21,918 nt of DNA, from assembly GCA_025054515.1 (NCBI GenBank), contig JANWZT010000007.1:1-21918 (forward strand). The letters are read 5' to 3'. The position numbers and the translations under genes are program-made. The notes under the pieces were generated by a model. That model made no database searches and was not told where the DNA came from. It saw only the letters and a program-made list of their open reading frames with translations. Origin of the DNA: Candidatus Caldarchaeum sp. Lineage in GTDB: Archaea; Thermoproteota; Nitrososphaeria_A; Caldarchaeales; Caldarchaeaceae. How positions within the stretch are numbered: the stretch's first letter is position 1; the number at the start of each line of letters is the position of its first letter. Positions 1 through 6,576 of the stretch are shown here, one piece after another.

Positions 1-825
1 GAGTTCGTAGTCTTCTTCGGTTAGTCGCCATCCTGCTCCTCCCGCGTTTTCGCTTATGTGGTCTTTGTTGATGGATTTCGGGATCGTGACTACGTTCGGC
101 TTATAGATGACCCAGTTGAGTGCGACTTGGTTGGGTGTTTTGCCGTATCTTGCGGCGATGTCGGCCAGTACTTTTCCGCGGGATGTTCTCATCCTCGCTT
201 CAGCAGCTATCTTGCCCTTTCCCAGCGGCGTGTAAGCTATTACGGTGATTTTGTTCCGTTCGCAGAATGGCAGCAGCTCCTTCTCGATGCCTCTTTCATC
301 AAGGCTGTAGATGACTTGGTTTGAGACAATTTCTTGGCTTTTAAGTGATTCCATTGCTTTTTCGAGGAGCGGGACGTCGAAGTTGCTGACGCCTATGTAG
401 CGGATGAGGCCGTCTTTGACAAGTTTTTCCATCGCTTTCATGGTTTCGTCGATGGGGATGCGTGGGTTGGGCCAGTGAACCATGTAGAGGTCTAAATACT
501 TGAGCCGGAGTCTTTCGAGGCTTCTCCGGCATGATTTCAGGACGTCTTCGTAGCGGAGGTTTGAGGGCCAGACTTTGGATGCGATGAAGACTTCGTCGCG
601 TGGGAAAATTTTCACGGCCTCGCCTACGAGTTCCTCCGCGTGGCCAGCAGCGTAGATTTCGGCGGTGTCGATGTGGTTCATACCGAGTTCGACGGCGTAG
701 CGGATGGCTTCGACGGCCTTGTCGTCCATGCTGTAGTCCGCTGTTTCGCGGCCTCCGATCCCCCATGTACCGAAACCGATGGCCGCTATGGCTTCGCCGG
801 TTTTACCCAGAATTTTTTTCTCCAA
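1..825 (-). CDS. Aldo/keto reductase, C-terminus outside the window
   Basis: This is an NAD(P)H-dependent oxidoreductase of the aldo/keto reductase superfamily (TIM barrel, cytosolic), which reduces aldehydes or ketones. I translated it by hand from a TTG start at 825; 275 codons are visible and the frame is still open at base 1. The N-terminus contains the usual GFGTWGIGG hairpin/cofactor segment (about residues 17-25). The catalytic tetrad is complete: Asp53 and Tyr58 in HIDTAEIY, Lys84 in IASKVW, and His117 in LYMVHWP. A later IGVSNFD motif is also typical of the family. The TTG start is supported by a TATA-like box at 851-858, 26-33 nt upstream, with no ribosome-binding site, as in leaderless archaeal genes. 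It is probably a host gene flanking the virion cluster. The substrate cannot be inferred. Confidence 0.93.
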   Translation of the reverse strand, partial: MEKKILGKTGEAIAAIGFGTWGIGGRETADYSMDDKAVEAIRYAVELGMNHIDTAEIYAAGHAEELVGEAVKIFPRDEVFIASKVWPSNLRYEDVLKSCRRSLERLRLKYLDLYMVHWPNPRIPIDETMKAMEKLVKDGLIRYIGVSNFDVPLLEKAMESLKSQEIVSNQVIYSLDERGIEKELLPFCERNKITVIAYTPLGKGKIAAEARMRTSRGKVLADIAARYGKTPNQVALNWVIYKPNVVTIPKSINKDHISENAGGAGWRLTEEDYEL

Positions 826-845
826 GACGTGTTAGAGAGTTTTTG

Positions 846-862
846 GAAGGCTTAAAACGTTG
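846..862. promoter_or_regulatory. Shared bidirectional TATA box
   Basis: The near-symmetric sequence GCTTAAAACG (core 851-858) lies about 26-33 nt from the TTG start of the aldo/keto reductase on the minus strand and about 22-29 nt from the GTG start of the small membrane protein on the plus strand. One box in a 54-bp intergenic gap therefore fits leaderless promoters in both directions. This is inferred from spacing only. Confidence 0.5.
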
Positions 863-879
863 CGGAGCTATGTTGAGCC

Positions 880-1158
880 GTGGCCGGCGAGGAGGCTGAC
901 TACTGGATAATCAAGATTCCTAAGCCGCGGAGGTTTATCAGAGTTTTTGCAAAGGTTTTGCAGTCGGTCGGAGCGGTTTTCTACAGAACCTTCAGCGTAG
1001 ATCTGCCGCTGATATTCATCACCTCGGTGCTGATAGGGGTTGTTCTGTTCATCACGTTCACCGTGGTTTTCAGGATTCCCGACTTGGTCGCTGGGCTTTT
1101 CACGGTGCTGCTCGTCGGCGTTTATTTGTTTATACTAAGGCGTGAGATGTTGCGGTGA
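880..1158 (+). CDS. Small two-helix membrane protein, unknown function
   Basis: A 92-residue protein with a polar, basic N-terminal half (residues 1-40) followed by two strongly hydrophobic segments, about residues 42-64 and 67-86, and a basic C-terminal end. It is probably an integral membrane protein with a helical hairpin. I do not recognise the family. The GTG start at 880 is preferred because a TATA-like box lies at about -26; an ATG at 870 is closed by a stop within ten codons. It diverges from the aldo/keto reductase, and its 3' end overlaps the 3' end of the convergent terminase gene by 24 bp. It could be host-derived or a holin-like element gene; position alone does not decide. Confidence 0.65.
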   Translation: MAGEEADYWIIKIPKPRRFIRVFAKVLQSVGAVFYRTFSVDLPLIFITSVLIGVVLFITFTVVFRIPDLVAGLFTVLLVGVYLFILRREMLR

Positions 1159-2445
1159 CTTCCATTTCCAGAAAAAAGTTGCTTCGACTTTGGGTGTTGA
1201 AGATGTTTGGGCGGCGTAGACTGCGAGAGCGAGGGCCATGACGTAGTCATCGTGTTCTCCTGCAGGGGCCTCGTATTTGAAGCCGATGCCTGTGTTGATT
1301 TGCTGGTACAAACGTAGCTGGTTGATCAGCTTTGTTTCGTCGGCTGGGATGACAAGTTTTTGGTTGAGTATCATGTTGCGGAGGTTGTTGACCAGGGTTG
1401 TTTTCACTGGAGCTGTTATGGTGATGGGGGTGGTTGACGGAATGACTTTGGATAAGGCTTCCGCGAGCGGTGCCCCCATCCCCGTGCTGTCGACTACGAC
1501 AGCCGACGGCCGGAGCAATTCCGCGGCTTTCTTCACCGTTTCCAGCTGAGCTGCGAATGGAGCTTGTTTCAGCTCTTCGAGGTAGCAGATTCGGAGACGG
1601 CCTCCGTCCTCGGCGACGCCCACCAAAACGGTGGAGTCTCTGTAGCGGCCGAAATCGACGCCCAGAAAAACCCGGCCGTCCACACCCGTTCTCGAGGGGA
1701 CGTAGTCTTCGACGGCGGCGAGGATTTTGTCGTAGGGTATGAAGGCGTTGACTTCGTCGAGGAATTCGCATTCCATCTCCTGCCGCCATTCCAAGTCCGT
1801 CATCACTTTACGCAGTTCCGTCAAATCCCTTTCCGACAGATGTGGCGAGTCGCCGAGCCGGACGAAATGCTTTGACCACTCGTTGCCGTGAACCCACGAC
1901 TGGTAGAACCAGCCGCGTTTGCCCTTCGGAGTTGAAACAAGTGTGACACGGCCTGTCCGCGCCACGGTCGTAAACATCACGGCGGTTCGTAAAGTGAAGT
2001 CGTCGCGGAAGAGGGCTGCTTCGTCGACGTATACGGCGTCGGCTCTGTATCCGCGTAGTGTTTCGGGGTTGTTTGGGAGGGATATTATGCGGCTTCCGTT
2101 GGATAGATGTGTGTTTCTTTCGCCTGTTCGGGTTTTGATTTTTGCTTGTTTTCCGTTGTGTTTGATGGTTGTGTTTTCGAGGTGTGTGAGGATTGTTTTG
2201 ACGTGTCGGAAGATTTCGAGGCTTTGTCTCATCGAGTAGCTGAGGAGTATGGTGGTCGTGGATGGTTGTAGCAGGGATGCTGTGACGGCTTCCAACGCGA
2301 TGGTGAAAGTTGCTCCCGCTCCACGGTGTTTGAGCAGTATCCTGAACCTGCTTTGGTCGTCGATGAATTTCTTCTGCCAGTCGTGAAGCCTGATTCCGAG
2401 GCCTGCGGCGTTTAGCAGCAGCTGAGCCGCTTCACTTGGCTTCAT
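1135..2445 (-). CDS. terL: Terminase large subunit (TerL)
   Basis: This is the ATP-driven DNA packaging motor and headful nuclease of tailed viruses, which docks on the portal. It has 436 residues, normal for the family. The ATPase domain has a deviant Walker A (KHRGAGATF, residues 39-47, no Lys before the Thr), a Walker B VYVDEA (138-143), and the coupling motif VSTPKG (170-175). The RNase H-like nuclease domain starts near residue 258. Its acidic residues are Asp264 (LGVDFG), Asp319 (VVVDSTG) and Asp399/Asp400 (EHDDYV). The gene overlaps the upstream 70-residue gene by 14 bp and is the last gene of the tail-tip operon. This is unusual: TerL normally sits directly before the portal, which here is about 17 kb away on the other strand. 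Both domains look intact, so I infer a functional enzyme. Confidence 0.95.
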   Translation of the reverse strand: MKPSEAAQLLLNAAGLGIRLHDWQKKFIDDQSRFRILLKHRGAGATFTIALEAVTASLLQPSTTTILLSYSMRQSLEIFRHVKTILTHLENTTIKHNGKQAKIKTRTGERNTHLSNGSRIISLPNNPETLRGYRADAVYVDEAALFRDDFTLRTAVMFTTVARTGRVTLVSTPKGKRGWFYQSWVHGNEWSKHFVRLGDSPHLSERDLTELRKVMTDLEWRQEMECEFLDEVNAFIPYDKILAAVEDYVPSRTGVDGRVFLGVDFGRYRDSTVLVGVAEDGGRLRICYLEELKQAPFAAQLETVKKAAELLRPSAVVVDSTGMGAPLAEALSKVIPSTTPITITAPVKTTLVNNLRNMILNQKLVIPADETKLINQLRLYQQINTGIGFKYEAPAGEHDDYVMALALAVYAAQTSSTPKVEATFFWKWKSPQHLTP

Positions 2446-2644
2446 CTCCCGATCCCAGAGCTTCGTTGAGCATCTCGTTCATGATCCGCTTGAGTCTGTC
2501 TGCGTCCTTCTTCGTCCGCGCACGGCCTTCGACGACGAGGTCTTCGCCCACGTTCTTTATCACGCAGCTGACCCCCATCACGGTTTCGAATGGTTTATCG
2601 ACATCCGTCTGCCGCGGCCTACTGCTTCTCAGCAACCAGCTCAT
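2432..2644 (-). CDS. Small unknown protein directly upstream of terL
   Basis: A 70-residue protein, basic at the N-terminus, with a central beta-like stretch (VSCVIKNVGEDLVVEG, about 25-40) and a charged C-terminal helix (about 43-62). I do not recognise a family. It overlaps the S74-like gene upstream by 26 bp and terL downstream by 14 bp, so it is read within the same transcript. By position it is the best candidate in the window for a small terminase subunit. However, it is shorter than most of these and shows no clear helix-turn-helix, so this is only a positional guess. Confidence 0.6.
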   Translation of the reverse strand: MSWLLRSSRPRQTDVDKPFETVMGVSCVIKNVGEDLVVEGRARTKKDADRLKRIMNEMLNEALGSGDEAK

Positions 2645-3095
2645 CCTTCATCACCTTCTCCTCGAGACGGGCCACTTTCGCGACCAACACAGCCAGCAAG
2701 GCCTTCACGTCGATATCTCCGTGAGAAGTTTTGACTTGTGCGGGCATTTCATCGGCGATGAACCCCAGCTCCTCCCGGCCGAGTCTTCTGTATTTCTTGG
2801 GAGATGGAAGACGGATGTCGGCGAGGGCCTCCAATTCTGCGTCTGAAATGTCTGTTTTTTCCTCTGTTTTGGACGGGATGGTGATGTTTGCGGAAACTAT
2901 GTCGGTGAAGTAGTTGGTCGATAAGCCGAGTGAAAGTGGTTTGAGCGGCTTGACCGAGTTCTCTGTGAAGGCGACCGCGCCGGCAAGAACATAACCTTCG
3001 TCTGTTCGGGATACGATGGAGGCCAGTTTTCTGCGGAGTTTTTCAGCGGCTTCCTGTGGGAGGCCTGTTTCGCCGTCTATCCACCAGTCGCGCAT
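2619..3095 (-). CDS. Tail fibre tip protein with peptidase S74-like chaperone end
   Basis: A 158-residue protein. The C-terminal half resembles the intramolecular chaperone domain of phage tail spikes and fibres (Peptidase_S74 family): a helix after SDAELEALADI (about 84-94), the typical ELGFIADEMP motif (109-118), then a heptad-like coiled coil (about 129-150, DVKALLAVLVAKVARLEEKV). In the family this domain trimerises the fibre and is often self-cleaved by a Ser-Lys dyad. Here Ser84 lacks the usual Lys five residues later, so cleavage may be lost. The N-terminus (MRDWWIDGETGLPQEA) has no recognised match. The gene lies immediately after the fibre gene, so it probably assembles with it or caps it. 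Family assignment is from motif memory and is moderate. Confidence 0.7.
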   Translation of the reverse strand: MRDWWIDGETGLPQEAAEKLRRKLASIVSRTDEGYVLAGAVAFTENSVKPLKPLSLGLSTNYFTDIVSANITIPSKTEEKTDISDAELEALADIRLPSPKKYRRLGREELGFIADEMPAQVKTSHGDIDVKALLAVLVAKVARLEEKVMKDELVAEKQ

Positions 3096-3096
3096 A

Positions 3097-4707
3097 CTAT
3101 ATCACTCCGAGGAAGTCGCATGTGGCTCGGCCTGTTATGACCTGGATTTTTGAGATGTATGCGCGGAAGTTGGGGTCGATGACGACGCTGTCGCCGCTGG
3201 TTGCGAAGAATAGGTTGGTTCGGTCGTTTACCCTAACGAGCGTGTTGGCTGCTTCGGCTCTTACGCGCATCAGGTATATCTCCGTGAATCCGAAGTCCCT
3301 TGGAGTGATGGGGTTTTTGTCGTAGTAGATGCGTGGCTCAACTTCGATTTGGTTGTATGACCCGTTTCCATCGAAGTAGAAAAACAGCGGCGCCATGTCG
3401 CCGACTTTCGTCTCAACCTCAGATGACCATGATAACCCTGTGATTGTCGTGCTTGTAGTCGTCCTCCGAGGCAGAGCTGGTGAAAGAACTCCAAGAAACC
3501 CCACAGGTCTGGCCCCGACCGTTCCGGATACAGCTCTGATTCTGACACTAATTTTCGGGGCATAGCTTCCCGGTCCGAGGACGTATGTGTTGGTGTATTG
3601 GTAGGATATCGGCGGTAGATGCTGTTTCTGCATGAAGAGGTCATGTGGTCGGTATGTCCACGTGCTTCCGTCGTAGACGCCGCTGTGTTCCGCTATCGTC
3701 GTATCCGTGATTGTCATGCTCGGGGATAAGCCACCATCGTAGGTGGTTCCACGCCGGATAACGTAGTAGTTGCTCGAATTCCCCTGCGGAGCCGAGAAAA
3801 CGAACATCAACAACTCATTCGCCGGGTAGATGATTCTCCGTGAGTCGTCGGAACGGTAAAGCGATTGATAGGTCATAGTGGTGCCGATTTGTGATTCGGG
3901 AACCTCATATTCACCGAGCTTCGTGTTCGGCAGATATGCGAGCGGATGTATTCTCAGACGGAGAGCGTAGTTGGTCCGGCCGGCCGACGACCACGTCGAA
4001 CCGCTGTTAGTCGATACCCATGTGCTGTGGTCGGAGCCGAAATCCGATGCAGTAACTCGAGAACCATTATAGGCGAGAACTCCTGTTCCAGTGCTTCTGT
4101 AGGCGATGAACGCGTAGCGGCCCGCGTCCAATTCGAGGGGTGGGGAGAAGGTGACGACGCCGCTTGCGTCAAGGTTTCCCGAAACGATAATGGTCGATGT
4201 TGGAGCGCCGTTCGCGTCGGTTGTTCTGATTTCGTATCTGTCGGGATATGTCGATGCAACACCAAGCCTTAACTCTGCTATCCTGATCTTCCGTGGAAAA
4301 GTCCGTGAAACAGCTCGCCAAGTCGTCGTGGATATGCTATCCGAGCCGACTGGAGAGTCGAAATTCTCTAACAACCCGTGGGTGAGGAATGTGTTGGTCG
4401 CCCTAACCGTGTTGTAGATTTCGACTTTGAGGGGGCCCGGGTTGCCTACTCGTTGTATCGATAGCAGAAAATTATCCCAGAGCTCATAGTTCGCATGTCT
4501 GGCGATTGTTTGGCTTAATGCGTTGGCTCCGAATAGGTGGACGCCTTCAGGTGATGTTGTGTCGGGTAAAGTGTAGGTTTGAATCGATGTGTTGAATGTC
4601 TGCTCCGAGCTCCAGCTCTGAGTGGTGGTTGTATCGAGTGGTTCGAGCTGTAGATAGGGCCATCGAATTGGGAATGCTTCGAGCTCTGTGTAAACGATTT
4701 GGCTCAT
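3097..4707 (-). CDS. Tail fibre / receptor-binding-like structural protein
   Basis: A 536-residue protein rich in Ser, Thr, Tyr and Gly with beta-strand character throughout, few charged helices, and no signal peptide or transmembrane segment. Residues from about 105 to 255 resemble a jelly-roll segment seen in fibre-like proteins (LRLGVASTYPDRYEIR, then SPPLELDAGRYAFIAYRS). I do not recognise a specific family. The role is inferred from composition and from position: it directly follows the hub gene (stop and start within a few bases) and precedes the S74-like fibre-tip gene. It is probably a distal tail or fibre protein exposed to the host surface and is a candidate for host-range variation. 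Confidence 0.7.
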   Translation of the reverse strand: MSQIVYTELEAFPIRWPYLQLEPLDTTTTQSWSSEQTFNTSIQTYTLPDTTSPEGVHLFGANALSQTIARHANYELWDNFLLSIQRVGNPGPLKVEIYNTVRATNTFLTHGLLENFDSPVGSDSISTTTWRAVSRTFPRKIRIAELRLGVASTYPDRYEIRTTDANGAPTSTIIVSGNLDASGVVTFSPPLELDAGRYAFIAYRSTGTGVLAYNGSRVTASDFGSDHSTWVSTNSGSTWSSAGRTNYALRLRIHPLAYLPNTKLGEYEVPESQIGTTMTYQSLYRSDDSRRIIYPANELLMFVFSAPQGNSSNYYVIRRGTTYDGGLSPSMTITDTTIAEHSGVYDGSTWTYRPHDLFMQKQHLPPISYQYTNTYVLGPGSYAPKISVRIRAVSGTVGARPVGFLGVLSPALPRRTTTSTTITGLSWSSEVETKVGDMAPLFFYFDGNGSYNQIEVEPRIYYDKNPITPRDFGFTEIYLMRVRAEAANTLVRVNDRTNLFFATSGDSVVIDPNFRAYISKIQVITGRATCDFLGVI

Positions 4708-6576
4708 CTACGCATCCCTCCAAACCAGTTTAACGAGGCTTACCCTTGGAGAGACGGCCGACGCCGAAGGCCTTGAAAGGTTGACTTTGACGCCGATTTT
4801 CTCACGGCCCGCAGGTATGAGGATGTAGTCGCTGTCGACGTAGAGCGTCGGCAGGCTTGTCTCTATCTCCAGCCAGTTTAGCGTCGATGCTCCGCCGCCG
4901 ACCTTGTTCATATTATCCAGTCTAACCTGATATCTGCGCCATGCGAGGCCCTTGTGGTCGATGACGGCTTCATGGTATTTTGAAGTGTTTTCCATAAGCC
5001 TGATTTTGAGGTTCTGGTCGTCGGCCAGTGAATAGAAGTAGATGACGAGATGACGGAAGCCGGTGAGGCTGAGGCCGAGGTTCTGCATCCTCGGGTAGAC
5101 GACTATCATAGACGACCCCGATGTCCGAGTCGCTCTAATACTCCAAAAACTGATGACTGCATTCTGTGAATCGGATACCGAGCCGTTCACACATGTCCAT
5201 TCATTCGCATTCAGCTCCGTCAGCCAGCCGCCAACCTGAGGATGGTAACGGAACTCGTAGTCCCCTGCGATGTTTGACACGATGGTCTGGCCGCCTCCGT
5301 CAACTATGTCGGCTGAAACAGAGCCTCCCCCAGCTTCGAAGATGTAGTGAACCCGGAGCCATCTGCTGAACAGCTCCCCGGGCGTATGCCACGTGGTGAA
5401 GGAGCCGGATGTATGGCCTGACGCAAGCCTAACATATCCGTCGTCATCCAGCACGACGTTGACGCCGTCGGATAGGATGAGCGGAGGCTTGTTGACGAGC
5501 CGGACTGTTTTCGAACGGGATTGTAGACGGATGACGGCGTTCTGCGCGGATACAACTGTGGAAACGTATTCAGGTATGGATGTTCTGCCGCCGAACCGTG
5601 ACGCGACGTCTCCGCCGACCGCTTCCATGAAAAGCTCTTCGAAGAGCTCGATCTTCCCGCCCAACGTGACGCGGTAGCGTTGTTCCCTGGGGTTGTATTC
5701 GATTTCGACGACATACATGTTGACGTTGCCGAGGCCTATGCTGGGCAGGTTGACCTCGACGGTGTCTCCCAAACCCGTGTTCAAATCCTCGAAATCGGAT
5801 TGATGCATCACGAGCCGTAGCTCGCGGCCGTATTCCTTGTTGATGGCGAGCCTTGTCTGGGCCCGCCGCAACGCCTCGTTCACGTCGGTGAGGAACGGGT
5901 CGTGAACGACCAGCGGCATGTCGCCCGGGCTTTCGCTCACGTCTGCGAGAACACGGCCTCCCGCGCCGACGTAGACAACCCTGTTCCGAAGCCTCCAACG
6001 GTCTTCACCGTATTCCACCGCCAAAACCTTACCCGCCTGAATGGAGGCGGATGGAACATTCACGGCCTTCGGCTTGAAGACCAGCCGCCGGCCCGGCCTC
6101 ATCCAAAGCCAGTAGTTCGTCCCACGCGCCACATCTTCCATCACCTTCAAAGCGACTTCGTTCTCCACAACCCAGTCACTCCTCAACGGTGGCGTAGACG
6201 CTTCGTCGACGTTCGAGACATCGACTCCTGATTCAAGCGATGCAAGGTCTTTGATGATTGTTCCGGCCTTTGTCCCCGCCGGATATTGACGGAAAACGAC
6301 GTGTCTGTCGTAGAGGATGAGCTCGCTGTAGGCCGTGGCTTCGACCCGTTTGACATGTCCGCCGGCGTGTTTTCTATGTGTTTGGTATACGACGCCTTCG
6401 AAGACGACGTTGTTGCCGCGGCGGAGACGGCATCTGCTTCCGACCGCGATGTCGTCGTCCACCAGCTCGAAGACCAGCTCCTCCAGCCCACGGCTCCGCA
6501 GACGATGGGACAACGCGACGGCCCTACCGGTTTTGTCGACCCACGACCCTCCGGAAAAAACTTCGAAAACCGTCAC
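4708..6576 (-). CDS. Baseplate hub / tail-associated protein with carbohydrate-binding-like C-terminus
   Basis: A 622-residue tail-tip protein. Residues 1 to about 330 resemble gp27/late-control-D-type hub proteins: an N-terminal beta domain (VFEGVVYQTHRK), a segment with TKAGTIIKDLA and ALKVMEDVARGTNYWLWM, and the closing GDTVEVNLPSIGLGNVNMYV ... YNPREQRYRVTLGG strand pattern common in hub domains. From about residue 350 onward it is beta-rich and ends in a jelly-roll-like stretch (about 520-600: LKIRLMENTS, WRRYQVRLDNM, LYVDSDYILIP) like galactose-binding or CBM11-type modules. This suggests binding to cell-surface sugars. The start overlaps the tape-measure stop by 4 bp (ATGA), so translation is coupled. 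No lysozyme or peptidase domain is visible. Hub identity is good; the sugar-binding role is inferred. Confidence 0.82.
   Translation of the reverse strand: MTVFEVFSGGSWVDKTGRAVALSHRLRSRGLEELVFELVDDDIAVGSRCRLRRGNNVVFEGVVYQTHRKHAGGHVKRVEATAYSELILYDRHVVFRQYPAGTKAGTIIKDLASLESGVDVSNVDEASTPPLRSDWVVENEVALKVMEDVARGTNYWLWMRPGRRLVFKPKAVNVPSASIQAGKVLAVEYGEDRWRLRNRVVYVGAGGRVLADVSESPGDMPLVVHDPFLTDVNEALRRAQTRLAINKEYGRELRLVMHQSDFEDLNTGLGDTVEVNLPSIGLGNVNMYVVEIEYNPREQRYRVTLGGKIELFEELFMEAVGGDVASRFGGRTSIPEYVSTVVSAQNAVIRLQSRSKTVRLVNKPPLILSDGVNVVLDDDGYVRLASGHTSGSFTTWHTPGELFSRWLRVHYIFEAGGGSVSADIVDGGGQTIVSNIAGDYEFRYHPQVGGWLTELNANEWTCVNGSVSDSQNAVISFWSIRATRTSGSSMIVVYPRMQNLGLSLTGFRHLVIYFYSLADDQNLKIRLMENTSKYHEAVIDHKGLAWRRYQVRLDNMNKVGGGASTLNWLEIETSLPTLYVDSDYILIPAGREKIGVKVNLSRPSASAVSPRVSLVKLVWRDA

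Noticed and set aside
341..766. 141-codon open frame on the minus strand near the left end
   Set aside because: It is out of frame with the aldo/keto reductase, whose catalytic motifs are all readable in the other frame on the same strand.
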